Shown: piece after piece, positions 34,273-41,841 of the stretch | Layout of the letters: each line of letters opens with the position of its first letter | How positions within the stretch are numbered: the stretch's first letter is position 1 | Assembly: GCA_965204155.1 (NCBI GenBank) | Contig: OZ241971.1 | Coordinates: 868,001-932,000 of the forward strand | DNA: 64,000 bases | From: UBA6522 sp965204155 | GTDB taxonomy: Bacteria > Pseudomonadota > Gammaproteobacteria > Steroidobacterales > Rariloculaceae | Direction of reading: 5' to 3' | Made by a program: the position numbers and the translations under genes | The notes under the pieces: model-generated | Databases searched by the model: none | What the model was told of the DNA's origin: nothing | What the model saw: the letters and a program-made list of their open reading frames with translations, nothing else

Positions 34273-35724
34273 TTGAAGAAAGTCGCCACAGTTTTCGCTG
34301 CACTTGCAGTTCTCGCGGCCGGTTTGCCGACTCTGTTGGGAATTATGGCGCAGGACCGAATCTTCGAGCTCGCCGAAGTCGCGTCTGCCAATCGACTGGT
34401 TCAGGTCGATGTCACCGGATACGAGCGCGGCTGGCGGCGCAGCCAGGCCATCCTCAGCGTAACGGTTCACGACAGCTACCGATCGCTGCTGGAAGGGGCC
34501 GCTCCCGGGAGCGCCAATCAGACGGCTCGGACAGCCGGACCAGACAATATTCTCGACCTGGGACTCGCTCTGAATCTGGCCGTCGCCCACGGTCCTCTGT
34601 TGCCCCTGGGCGGGATCGGGCTCGCCGAAGCGGTGGTCCAAATGGATCCTCCGGCCGGAGCTCCCGGCGAACTGCTGGCGAATCTGGAAATACAGGGAAT
34701 TGGAGAAGCCGCCGTGCGGGTTGGTATCGGAAGCGAATCGTCGTATCGATGGACGATACCGCCTTTGGCGTACTCGGGTCCGGAAGCTACGTTCGCCACG
34801 TCCGGGCTGACAGGCGAGGGAACCTATGACTCCGCGCAGCAGCGCCAGAGCAGTCAGGGCCGAATGGACAGACTGGAATTCAGCACCTCGAATGTGGAAT
34901 TGGGCGTCGATGGCCTTGCATTTTCCTTCGACAGTGCCAGGAGCATCAGTGGCGTCTGGCCGGGCACTTCGGTCTTGACGCTGGGAAACCTGTCCGTCGG
35001 CTCGCCCGCAAACGAACCCACTGTAGTGGTGGAGGGTATCGAGACGCACGGTCAAGGGGAGGTTGACGAGGCCGGAGATCTGCTGTCCAACGGAACCGAG
35101 ACGACGGCGGAATCCCTTTCAGCCACCGTTGACGGCAGCCAGCACATCATTACGGAGATTCGGTTTGACCAGGCCCTTCGAAACCTCGACGTGGACGCGC
35201 TGAACGCATACCGGGACCTGGCACTTGAACTTGTCGGAGAGAACGATCCAACGGCCTTTTTTGGCGAGTTGCAACCCATCGTTTACGGCGCGCTGAACGC
35301 GGAACCCGAAATTGAGATCGGGCCGCTTGGGTTCAATTGGAACGACAGCACTCTGCAGTCCAGGATTCTGCTGCGCATCGACAACGAGATGCTGCCGGCC
35401 GAACCCATGTTCTCGCTTGTAGACTCCTCGCTATGGACTCGCCTCGTTGCCGTGGAGGTAGAACTCGATGCAGACCGCGATGTCGCGGAGTGGATCGCCA
35501 TACAGGCAATGTCCAGGCAAGGTGCACTGGGGGGAAGCCCCGCCGACGTGTCGGACGATATCCTGCAGGCACAGGCCAGGGGGACGCTGGTAACGCTGGT
35601 CGTCCAGGGCATGCTGGAAGAGACCGAAAATGGGTACCGGTTCCGCGGCTCCTACGAGAATGGCGTGGTGGAAGTGAACGGCACCGTCATACCGATCGGC
35701 GCTGCGGCGCAGGCTCTGTTCTGA
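34273..35724 (+). CDS. YdgA-like DUF945 family protein
   Basis: 483 residues from a TTG at 34273 with AAGGGA about 7 bases upstream. An N-terminal membrane or signal segment (VFAALAVLAAGLPTLLGI) is followed by a long periplasmic region. VDVTGYERGWRRSQAILSVT is the DUF945 signature near the start, and the C terminus ends with GVVEVNGTVIPIG, typical of the YdgA family. E. coli YdgA is a 500-residue periplasmic protein of poorly defined role. The gene is monocistronic and converges with the peroxidase gene, with one base between the two stop codons. Confidence 0.82.
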   Translation: MKKVATVFAALAVLAAGLPTLLGIMAQDRIFELAEVASANRLVQVDVTGYERGWRRSQAILSVTVHDSYRSLLEGAAPGSANQTARTAGPDNILDLGLALNLAVAHGPLLPLGGIGLAEAVVQMDPPAGAPGELLANLEIQGIGEAAVRVGIGSESSYRWTIPPLAYSGPEATFATSGLTGEGTYDSAQQRQSSQGRMDRLEFSTSNVELGVDGLAFSFDSARSISGVWPGTSVLTLGNLSVGSPANEPTVVVEGIETHGQGEVDEAGDLLSNGTETTAESLSATVDGSQHIITEIRFDQALRNLDVDALNAYRDLALELVGENDPTAFFGELQPIVYGALNAEPEIEIGPLGFNWNDSTLQSRILLRIDNEMLPAEPMFSLVDSSLWTRLVAVEVELDADRDVAEWIAIQAMSRQGALGGSPADVSDDILQAQARGTLVTLVVQGMLEETENGYRFRGSYENGVVEVNGTVIPIGAAAQALF

Positions 35725-35725
35725 G

Positions 35726-36970
35726 CTAGGGCCCGGTCTCGCTGCGTAACCTGGGACGGTCGAAAGGGAACGTCTCGTCGGCAACCCGGGAGTCCAGCAG
35801 CCCGATCCTCAGGAAAGCATCCAGATCGTAGCTGTCGAATCCGGTCAGGTCGAAGACGTAGGTCCCCACGCCGGGGATCTCATCCACTCCGGGCAGCGCC
35901 ATCGCAGCATTGTAGAAGGTGATCGCCTCGCTCAAGCGGCCGAATTCGCCGGTGTGCATCAGGCGCGTGCGTAACCCCACATTGCGCAGGCTGGGAGTGC
36001 GCATCTCGCCGGCGTCCTCGGGATCGGCCGTCACCTCCTGGCGGCCGGTATCGAATTCGCTCAGCCGCAGGCCGATATTGAAGAAGTCGTTGTTTGTGAA
36101 CAGAGGCGGTACGTGGCAGTTGACGCAGCGCAGCCGCTGGAAGACCCGCCATCCGAATCTGGCCTGTTCGTCAAGCGCCGTCTCCTCGCCGGCCATGTAG
36201 CGGTCCCACGGCGTCCGGTCGGCCACCAGCGTGCGTTCATAGGTGGCAACGGCAAAGGCGATGCGTACGGCGGTAATCCCGTCGTCACCGAAGGCCGCCC
36301 GGAACAGTGCCGGGTAGTCCGGGTACTCGGCCAGGGCCTCGGAGACATCGTCAGGAAAATCCCGTGCCAGCGCCAGCGGGCGCACCCGGCGCAACTTTCC
36401 GGTCAGATCGTCCCAGGTGCGGCCGGGATGGGTCATCTCCGCGGGGTTGGACAGCGAGTCCAGAACCTGGTTTTCCAGCGCGCCGCCCTCAGCGATGACC
36501 ACCTCGCCGCTCTGCGGATCCACGAACTGCGATCCCGCCCGCCCGTCCCAGAACACTTCCCCGGCCCACAGGGCGCCGAAGTTCGATGGCGCGATGCGCC
36601 GGGTCACCTGGGGCTCGAAGCCGAAGATCGGGTGCTCCAGCGCCTCCCCCGCCTCGTTCATGTACACCACGCCGGGCGATCCCCAGACATCGTCGATGGT
36701 GCCCCTGTCGGTGCCCGTATGGCGGCCGAACCTGGGGTCCGCTCCGCCGGACGCAGGCCGATGGCAGGTCCCGCACGCGGTGGTGTCATCGCTGGAGAGC
36801 TGTTCGTCCCAGAAGAGAATCTTGCCCAATACTCGCTTGGGTTCGGTGATGGGGTTTTCCGCCGGCACCGGCACTGGCGGCAACTGGGCCACGGCCGGTA
36901 CCCCGGCCTGCGCCCCGAGTAGTACGGCCGTCGCCAATGAGACAACCATTGATATTGGAGAGCGCCGCAT
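35726..36970 (-). CDS. Dihaem cytochrome c peroxidase/MauG family protein
   Basis: 414 residues from the ATG at 36970, which starts a regular signal peptide (MRRSPISMVVSLATAVLLGA); a start at 37033 lacks both a ribosome-binding site and a good signal. Two haem motifs are visible, CGTCH at 66-70 and CVNCH at 282-286. Family blocks include GKILFWDEQLSSDDTTAC, APSNFGALWAGEVFWDGRAG, MRTPSLRNVGLRTRLMHTGEF and a C-terminal DLDAFL segment. It would reduce peroxide, or oxidise a substrate as MauG does, in the periplasm using electrons from a cytochrome. It is divergent from the phosphatase gene. Confidence 0.9.
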   Translation of the reverse strand: MRRSPISMVVSLATAVLLGAQAGVPAVAQLPPVPVPAENPITEPKRVLGKILFWDEQLSSDDTTACGTCHRPASGGADPRFGRHTGTDRGTIDDVWGSPGVVYMNEAGEALEHPIFGFEPQVTRRIAPSNFGALWAGEVFWDGRAGSQFVDPQSGEVVIAEGGALENQVLDSLSNPAEMTHPGRTWDDLTGKLRRVRPLALARDFPDDVSEALAEYPDYPALFRAAFGDDGITAVRIAFAVATYERTLVADRTPWDRYMAGEETALDEQARFGWRVFQRLRCVNCHVPPLFTNNDFFNIGLRLSEFDTGRQEVTADPEDAGEMRTPSLRNVGLRTRLMHTGEFGRLSEAITFYNAAMALPGVDEIPGVGTYVFDLTGFDSYDLDAFLRIGLLDSRVADETFPFDRPRLRSETGP

Positions 36971-37077
36971 CGCCTCCGGAACTCGCTGCAGCGTCTCGGG
37001 AAAATTGTGCGTTCCGTCAGGGAAAATTTGCATCGGGTTGGAAAAATCCTGCGTAGCCGGCGGAAGGCACCGTCTCG

Positions 37078-37105
37078 TTCAAATTCTAGCAAGCAGTGTT
37101 ATATT
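37078..37105 (+). promoter_or_regulatory. Candidate promoter of the BLH-phosphatase gene
   Basis: TTCAAA (37078-37083) and TATATT (37100-37105) are separated by 16 bases, and the gene starts 79 bases downstream. This lies in the 213-base divergent region shared with the peroxidase gene. Confidence 0.35.
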
Positions 37106-37183
37106 GCACGATCCTGGCGACAGGCCGGGCAAGATGCCGCGGTCGACATTCGCCATACAAAAATTAGCAAGGGGTATCCACCG

Positions 37184-37720
37184 ATGAAACGATCAATTGC
37201 CGTCCTGATGCTTTTCGGTGCTCAACTCGCCATGACCGGCGCGCAGGGACAGGTCGTGCGCGAAGATGTGGAGGGCATCCGCAACTTCGCCCAGATCGAG
37301 TCCGTCGTGGCCTGCGCCGGCGCCATCGTGCCCGATTCGGTGGCGCAGATCGCGGACATGGGATTCCGCAGCATCATCAACCTGCAACGGGCGACGGAAG
37401 AAACCGCCAATGTCGAAGGTGAAACCGCCGCCGCCGAGGCCGCCGGGATCAAGTACGTCCACCTGCCATTCGGCGGCCCCGATTTCGATTCCGCCGTGGC
37501 GGACCGCTTTCTGGAAGCCATCGTCGAACCCGACACGGCGCCCGCGTTCATTCACTGCGGAGGCGGCGGTCGCGCCGCAACCATGTGGTTCATCAAGCGC
37601 GTGATGGTGGATGAGTGGGACATCGATTCCGCCCTGGCCGAAGCAACGGACCTGGGCATGAATCCGGAGGGCGGATCCGGCCAGTTCGGGCTGAATTACG
37701 TCGCCGAACGCACACCCTGA
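37184..37720 (+). CDS. BLH-type (DUF442) phosphatase-like protein, exported
   Basis: 178 residues from the ATG at 37184; the open frame upstream to 37007 lacks support. The signal peptide ends near GAQGQ. The mature part matches the beta-lactamase-hydrolase-like phosphatase domain: MGFRSIINLQRATEE, YVHLPFGGPDF and a FIHCGGGGRAATMWFIKR loop that holds the catalytic cysteine and arginine. The family's loop usually reads HCRSGTRS; here it is all glycine between Cys and Arg. BLH phosphatases are usually cytoplasmic, and export is unusual. Its last 18 bases lie in a repeat duplicated at 40885. Confidence 0.75.
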   Translation: MKRSIAVLMLFGAQLAMTGAQGQVVREDVEGIRNFAQIESVVACAGAIVPDSVAQIADMGFRSIINLQRATEETANVEGETAAAEAAGIKYVHLPFGGPDFDSAVADRFLEAIVEPDTAPAFIHCGGGGRAATMWFIKRVMVDEWDIDSALAEATDLGMNPEGGSGQFGLNYVAERTP

Positions 37721-37792
37721 CGGCCGGGGTCAGGCTCCTCAGACCGAGGATAGCTGGATTTTCATCGCCCATGACCCAGCCGATTATCTTCA
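37703..37792 (+). repeat. Repeat copy A, holding the 3' ends of the phosphatase and RES genes
   Basis: Ninety bases align without gaps to 40885-40974 with 14 mismatches (84% identity). This copy contains the end of the BLH-phosphatase gene (AERTP, stop) and, on the other strand, the end of the RES gene (EDNRLGHGR, stop). Confidence 0.9.
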
Positions 37793-38268
37793 TCGATCAA
37801 CGCGATGCGGCTGGGTAGCTTTTTGCCCCAGCGCCAAAGGACCAAGTTGACGTCGCTTCCGCCCGCGCCCAGAGCGTAACTCCCGAAACGCATGCCCGCG
37901 AAACCGGCGGCCATCAAGCGGTCGGCGAGCGCCTGCGAGGCGGGCATTCGCCCCGAAAACAGTTCACGGCGCCACGCCGGGCAATCGAGCTCTGCCTGGC
38001 TGACGGATTGGGCGGCCCGCGCCGACGGGTCGAGCGCGTCAAAAACCGGGTCCACGTCCGCCTCGTACGCGCACAGGACCAGCGGCTGCATGCGCCGCCC
38101 GATGGGACTCACCTCGCGTATGGCGGTCGACACCGAAAATGACAGGTACAAGGCGGGCAGCCCTATGCGGTTGAACCGTCCACCGCGCCGGCGCGCGCCC
38201 TCGCCGGAAAGAGGCGTCCACGCCCATCGAGGATCATGGGCCCGATATACGACGGCCTGAATGCGCAC
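37762..38268 (-). CDS. RES domain toxin
   Basis: 168 residues from a GTG at 38268. The RES family is named after conserved Arg, Glu and Ser: here Arg in VVYRAHDP, and GGRFNRIGLPALYLSFS followed by TAIREVSP give the core. GMRFGSYALGAGGSDVNLVLWRWG is the C-terminal block. RES toxins degrade or ADP-ribosylate with NAD+ and halt growth. The gene lies 15 bases after an Xre/MbcA-type antitoxin gene, the standard partner. Its last residues fall within repeat copy A. Confidence 0.85.
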   Translation of the reverse strand: MRIQAVVYRAHDPRWAWTPLSGEGARRRGGRFNRIGLPALYLSFSVSTAIREVSPIGRRMQPLVLCAYEADVDPVFDALDPSARAAQSVSQAELDCPAWRRELFSGRMPASQALADRLMAAGFAGMRFGSYALGAGGSDVNLVLWRWGKKLPSRIALIDEDNRLGHGR

Positions 38269-38283
38269 TTGACGGGTACGGGA

Positions 38284-38634
38284 TCAGGCGTAGCCGCCAT
38301 CCAGAACCTGATCGAGATAGGCGTGCACCATCTCGGCTTTCCCGTCCCGCACCAATTGGCACGGGGTCATGCCCGCGAAACCCGGCAGGGGTTCGGACCG
38401 GAACCAGGCGTAGGCGACCAGCAAAGAGCCGAGTTCCGTCTCCACGCGGTTGAGTATCTCCAGCATCTGCCGCAACCGCATCTGCGTCTTCGGCGCGACG
38501 ACGCGGGAGGCTCGCGAGAGGGCTTCGCGGCCCAACCCCAGCGTGCCGGCAATTTCGGTCTTGGTCGTCCTCAGTTCCTTGGCCACCGCGCTTGGAGAAA
38601 AGCCTTTGTCGGTGGCAAAATTCTGGAGATGCAT
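38284..38634 (-). CDS. Xre/MbcA/ParS-type antitoxin (DUF2384) for the RES toxin
   Basis: 116 residues from the ATG at 38634; an ATG at 38652 is also in frame but overlaps the operator and would leave almost no leader. The N-terminal half is a helix-turn-helix (SPSAVAKELRTTKTEIAGTL, GREALSRASRV). The C-terminal half is the toxin-binding domain (RLRQMLEILNRVETELGSLL, AYAWFRSEPLPGFAGMTP, AYLDQVLDGGYA). It blocks the RES active site and represses the operon. Confidence 0.85.
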   Translation of the reverse strand: MHLQNFATDKGFSPSAVAKELRTTKTEIAGTLGLGREALSRASRVVAPKTQMRLRQMLEILNRVETELGSLLVAYAWFRSEPLPGFAGMTPCQLVRDGKAEMVHAYLDQVLDGGYA

Positions 38635-38651
38635 GATCGCACCACATAACA

Positions 38652-38695
38652 TGACGGATATTCCGTCATATTATACGTCATTAATGCATTGTCAA
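38652..38695 (-). promoter_or_regulatory. Promoter and operator of the RES-Xre module
   Basis: On the minus strand a perfect TTGACA (38690-38695) lies 16 bases from TAATAT (38668-38673). Directly downstream is the inverted repeat TGACGGA-ATA-TCCGTCA (38652-38668), and a further TGACG half-site (38676-38680) lies in the spacer beside the -10. A repressor bound there would cover the -10 and start site. Confidence 0.6.
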
Positions 38696-38707
38696 CTTCA
38701 TTGTCGC

Positions 38708-38780
38708 GTGGCCGCCAATGCGCCGAAAAGCCTCCCAAGTCAACCCTATAATTTATCCCGTCAAGATGGCTTGCAAATCG
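38708..38780 (-). pseudogene. Deleted remnant of a Phd antitoxin gene and its promoter region
   Basis: Bases 38708-38743 encode LTWEAFRRIGGH on the minus strand and match 41519-41554 of the intact Phd gene (LTWEAYRRLAGH) at 31 of 36 positions. CCTATAAT (38745-38752) and ATGGCTTGCAAATCG (38766-38780) repeat 41702-41709 and 41723-41737 with the same 13-base separation. About 146 bases between the two parts are missing here. Confidence 0.75.
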
Positions 38781-38818
38781 AGCTGCCGGGATTCCGCGGA
38801 ACTCGGGTCGGCGTAGAG

Positions 38819-39670
38819 ATGAAGCAATTCGATCTATTCCTCGACAGTCAATCGGTGCGGGCGCGAACCGCCCTGCACGACGCCCTGGCGCAAGCCGACG
38901 CGAACGAAGCGAGGCGCGCCCACGACGAACTGTCGGTTCTCGAACCGTCCCATCGTTGGCTGCCGCACGCGAGCACGCTGATTGCGGCGCTGGAAACCCC
39001 ATTGCCGACCGACACCGACGGCGGGCTGGGGATTCTCGCACACCTGGATGCGAATTGGACTGAGGCCGCGGACGGCATTTTCGGCGCGGGTGAACACGAC
39101 CTGCTGGTCCCATACTGGCGTGCGGTGGGCCGTGTACTTGAGGGCGTGGGTTTTGATCCCGAGCATCCGGACCTTCACGCCAGCCACGCCTGGATGAAGA
39201 GCGGCGAATGGGTGTCCGCAGAGCGTAGCATCAAGGACGAGCCGGACTACCTGAGGCAGCCCGCGTTGCTTTCACGGATGGCAGAAGCCATCTGGCGTCA
39301 ACAGCGCTGGGCCGAGGCGGCGGACCACTGGTTCGCACTGTGCTGGCTGGCGCCGGAGGAGTTTCAACAACTCATGGAACGCGGCGATATTCGGGACAGG
39401 ACACTGCGCGACGGCTGGTACACCGGACTGGACCAGGACCTGGAGCCGGCGATGACCGCCGCGTGGTTTCCAGCGTGGATGTTGCTGCACAAACCGGGGT
39501 TAGCGCAATTGGTCGCGTCCCCCGCAGGAACCAGTGCCCCCGAATCCGCGTTCGCCACGCTGTTGACGTTGACGGCGGGCGACGGCAAGGACACCGATGC
39601 GCGCCGCCGTTTGCAGCAACTTCATGCGGGGCTGTTGGCGTACTTTCTATCCAATCTTTCCATATTGTGA
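38819..39670 (+). CDS. Orphan protein of unknown function
   Basis: 283 residues from the ATG at 38819. The frame is open upstream to 38450, but that region belongs to the antitoxin and relic. The sequence is helix-rich with Trp and acidic residues: FDLFLDSQSVRARTALHDAL at the start, then LADANWTEAADGIF-like and AEAIWRQQRWAEAADHWFAL segments that resemble TPR-type helical hairpins. No signal peptide, membrane segment or catalytic motif is visible. It lies inside the toxin-antitoxin island. I do not recognise the family. Confidence 0.6.
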   Translation: MKQFDLFLDSQSVRARTALHDALAQADANEARRAHDELSVLEPSHRWLPHASTLIAALETPLPTDTDGGLGILAHLDANWTEAADGIFGAGEHDLLVPYWRAVGRVLEGVGFDPEHPDLHASHAWMKSGEWVSAERSIKDEPDYLRQPALLSRMAEAIWRQQRWAEAADHWFALCWLAPEEFQQLMERGDIRDRTLRDGWYTGLDQDLEPAMTAAWFPAWMLLHKPGLAQLVASPAGTSAPESAFATLLTLTAGDGKDTDARRRLQQLHAGLLAYFLSNLSIL

Positions 39671-39822
39671 AAAACGCCGACAGAGACTCACTCTACGCTC
39701 TACGCCTGTAGCAAGCGCCGTTCCAGCTCGGCCCGCATGCCACGCCCGCCAATCACCGCTCCCTTAGCCGGAACTTCACGCTCCGATTTGGCGGATAGTG
39801 TAATCGTTTCAGTCGGTTAGCG

Positions 39823-40084
39823 TTATTCAACCTGGACGCGTACTGGGAACATTCTTGCCGGATCGACGTCGAGCAGTTCGAAGGCGCGTCGCTGTAGCGG
39901 GGTCGGTTGGGTGGCCACGGTGAAGCGGTTCTCGGGGTTGTCCGGCAGATGCACGGTGTTCAGCGTCAGCGTGGCCAGGTCATCCAGCAGGCTTGGCAGG
40001 CTGTGCACGGGCAGGCCCTCGGCGGTGCGCCCAGACCCGCTCGGGGTTGTACACGTATACCGACACCGGATTGTAAACTGACAT
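39823..40084 (-). pseudogene. C-terminal remnant of an IS1634-type transposase
   Basis: The minus strand encodes RTAEGLPVHSLPSLLDDLAT, then LTLNTV and TQPTPLQRRAFELLDVDP before a TAA. This matches my recollection of the C terminus of IS1634-family transposases. Upstream the frame shifts by one base (VYVYNPERVW in a neighbouring frame), and the remaining 400-plus residues are missing. No intact terminal repeats were found. The adjoining 152 bases (39671-39822) hold no gene I can support. Confidence 0.5.
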
Positions 40085-40125
40085 TGGCGCGTGCCGGAAC
40101 GGCATTGAATCGGACTCGCCCTGAA

Positions 40126-40524
40126 CTATCCGGCACGTATGACGTCGATGTCGGGGCAAGCCAACAACCGCCTGTCCGCAGTCAGCAGGGTCATGCCGAA
40201 CACCTTTGCACTGGCCGCGATGAATCGATCGGCCGGATCCTGATGGGCCAGCCGGATTGACCGGCTGGCCAGCGCCACTTCAAACGTGACCGGCGTTTCG
40301 GTTACAGGACTCGCCGACAGCGCTCCGCGAATCCAGCGCTGCGGGTCGTCGCCGATGTCAAGACGCCCCCGCTCCGCCAGCAACACCGCCTCCCAGGCGC
40401 TGACGGAAGAAAGATTCAGGGAAACGGCATGCGAGGCGAACAGGTCGTGCGAATCCGGCGAAAGCCTGCGCGGCTCCAACAGGCTCCAGAGCCAGACGTG
40501 CGTATCCAGAAGCAGGGACGTCAC
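40126..40524 (-). CDS. PIN domain toxin (VapC family)
   Basis: 132 residues from a GTG at 40524. The pattern LLLDTHVWLW is that of the large VapC subgroup with a conserved Asp-Thr-His; further landmarks are the Glu in VSAWEAVLLAERGRL, DPADRFIAASA and LTADRRL. It would be an Mg-dependent ribonuclease. The antitoxin gene ends 7 bases upstream. This is the second PIN-toxin type in the island; it differs in subfamily from the FitB-like one at 40989. Confidence 0.88.
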   Translation of the reverse strand: MTSLLLDTHVWLWSLLEPRRLSPDSHDLFASHAVSLNLSSVSAWEAVLLAERGRLDIGDDPQRWIRGALSASPVTETPVTFEVALASRSIRLAHQDPADRFIAASAKVFGMTLLTADRRLLACPDIDVIRAG

Positions 40525-40531
40525 CGTCCCG

Positions 40532-40792
40532 TCACTTGCTCGATGCGCCGGGACTGGACTGGAGCACCTCCCACTCCTCCGGGTCGACGACAGGCTCGAT
40601 CAGGTCACCGACGATGCTGCCCTGGCCGCGCATCGAACCCAGCCAGGCTTCCGGGGGTGCCTTGGGTGGGGGAGTGACCTGGGCCACGGGGCGGCCGAAG
40701 CGAGTCACGAGAACTGGCTTGCCCGTCTGCTCTACCCGGGCGAGAACCGCGAGGCAGGTGGCCTTGAACTCCGATATCTTGATCTGGTCCAT
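40532..40792 (-). CDS. Phd/YefM-type antitoxin
   Basis: 86 residues from the ATG at 40792; the longer frame to 40858 runs through the promoter. MDQIKISEFKATCLAVLARV and TGKPVLVTRFGRPVAQVTPP are the Phd/YefM DNA-binding fold. The C-terminal half (RGQGSIVGDLIEPVVDPEEW) is typical of partners of LLLDTHVW-type VapC toxins. It should bind the toxin and a direct-repeat operator just upstream. Confidence 0.88.
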   Translation of the reverse strand: MDQIKISEFKATCLAVLARVEQTGKPVLVTRFGRPVAQVTPPPKAPPEAWLGSMRGQGSIVGDLIEPVVDPEEWEVLQSSPGASSK

Positions 40793-40806
40793 GCGGAAAA
40801 TCGTAC

Positions 40807-40826
40807 CATGGTCAACGATCATGGTC
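40807..40826 (-). promoter_or_regulatory. Direct-repeat operator ahead of the VapBC module
   Basis: CATGGTC occurs at 40807-40813 and 40820-40826, a 13-base period. On the minus strand a TTGGAC-like -35 and TACGAT -10 spaced 18 bases overlap these repeats, so a bound antitoxin would block the promoter. Confidence 0.4.
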
Positions 40827-40884
40827 CAAATTGAGAGTTCCGCCTGCTCCGACCCCATTTAAACCAACTGGAATCAGCACAATC

Positions 40885-40974
40885 GCCGAACGCGCACCCT
40901 GACGCCCGGGAGCACGCTCCTCCGACCGACGATAGCCGGGATTTCATCGTCCAAGGCCCAGCCGATTATCTTCC
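40885..40974 (+). repeat. Repeat copy B, relic of phosphatase and RES gene ends
   Basis: This is the partner of 37703-37792. It still encodes AERAP plus stop on the plus strand and EDNRLGLGR plus stop on the minus strand, the C termini of a BLH phosphatase and a RES toxin, but neither gene body is present here. Confidence 0.85.
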
Positions 40975-40988
40975 CGGAGCGAATACTG

Positions 40989-41414
40989 CTAGCGGTTCCC
41001 CCAGGGATCGAATACCGCAACGCCCGTTGGCTTGAAGTCACTCGTGTTGCGTGTCACGACGGTCATTCCATGCACCATGGCGGTGGCTGCGATGGCGGAA
41101 TCGCGCCAGGGTTTGGGGTCGGGCACGTGCAGCGCGGCGGCGCGCAGGGCCACATTTGCGTCGAAGGCCAGAATCCGCGTATCGAACTCCGGCAGGACGA
41201 CACGGGTGATCCAACGCCGCAGAAGCGCGCCCTGAGCCGCATCGCGACGTTCCATCATCCGTACGCCCATCTCGAGTTCCATCACGGTGATGGCGCTGAG
41301 ATAGAGGTCGGAGCGCGCAACGCTCGCCGCCCATTCCGCTACGCCCGCAGCGCCCTTGCCCGCCTGGACCTTGCGGAACTCCGAAACGACATTCGTATCC
41401 AGCACAAAAGCCAT
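40989..41414 (-). CDS. FitB-like PIN domain toxin (VapC family)
   Basis: 141 residues. FVLDTNVVSEFRK is the FitB/VapC N terminus with the catalytic Asp; Glu lies in AITVMELEMGVRMME and the later acidic pair in LPDPKPWRDSAIAATA-type sequence (PWRDSAIAATAMVHG), ending in VVTRNTSDFKPTGV. It is a ribonuclease toxin. Its ATG overlaps the antitoxin stop (ATGA). It lies directly beside repeat copy B, where a RES gene end once lay. Confidence 0.9.
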   Translation of the reverse strand: MAFVLDTNVVSEFRKVQAGKGAAGVAEWAASVARSDLYLSAITVMELEMGVRMMERRDAAQGALLRRWITRVVLPEFDTRILAFDANVALRAAALHVPDPKPWRDSAIAATAMVHGMTVVTRNTSDFKPTGVAVFDPWGNR

Positions 41415-41671
41415 CAGTCCAGTAGCGCCGGTTGCGGCGGGCCATCCAGACGCGGCGGGTCGAAATCCACGTCTTCGACGCCGGGTAAGGCAAGCGCCTC
41501 GACGATGGTCTTGTCACGGTGGCCCGCAAGGCGCCGATAAGCCTCCCAGGTCAACAGCACATGGGCGGGAGCGCCCCGGTTGGTGATGATGACCGGCCCC
41601 GACTGCGCCTCTCGCTTGGCAAGGCCCGAATCCCGATTGAATTCGCTGCTGGTGATCGTGACAGTGGACAT
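41414..41671 (-). CDS. Phd-type antitoxin
   Basis: 85 residues, with GAGGT a few bases upstream of the ATG at 41671. Sequence blocks are VTITSSEFNRDSGLAKREA, GPVIITNRGAPAHVLLTWEA and YRRLAGHRDKTIVEAL, all typical of Phd/StbD antitoxins that pair with FitB-like toxins. The start of the gene, its promoter region and the LTWEAYRRLAGH segment are duplicated as a relic at 38708-38780. Confidence 0.88.
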   Translation of the reverse strand: MSTVTITSSEFNRDSGLAKREAQSGPVIITNRGAPAHVLLTWEAYRRLAGHRDKTIVEALALPGVEDVDFDPPRLDGPPQPALLD

Positions 41672-41841
41672 GACGATACCTCAAAAAATAGTACCTACAT
41701 ACCTATAATGAACTTCATCGAAATGGCTTGCAAATCGCGATACCGATGACTGGCTGACCGCCGGACACCCGGCATTGCATAATGCCCGCAGTCGCGGTGC
41801 TTCCCGCTTTTTTCCGCGCTTCACGAACCGGAGCAACACCA

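Noticed and set aside
38670..38695. TTGACA with TATAAT at 14-base spacing as the RES-Xre promoter
   Set aside because: Fourteen bases is too short; the overlapping TAATAT at 16 bases is a better -10.
37703..40974. Phage or integrative-element attachment sites
   Set aside because: The repeats are 84% identical over 90 bases rather than short and exact, no integrase or tRNA is adjacent, and both contain two gene ends, so segmental duplication fits better.
41672..41841. Second cobalamin riboswitch ahead of cobT
   Set aside because: No B12 box or conserved core could be found; the region holds only the Phd promoter and the short cobT leader.
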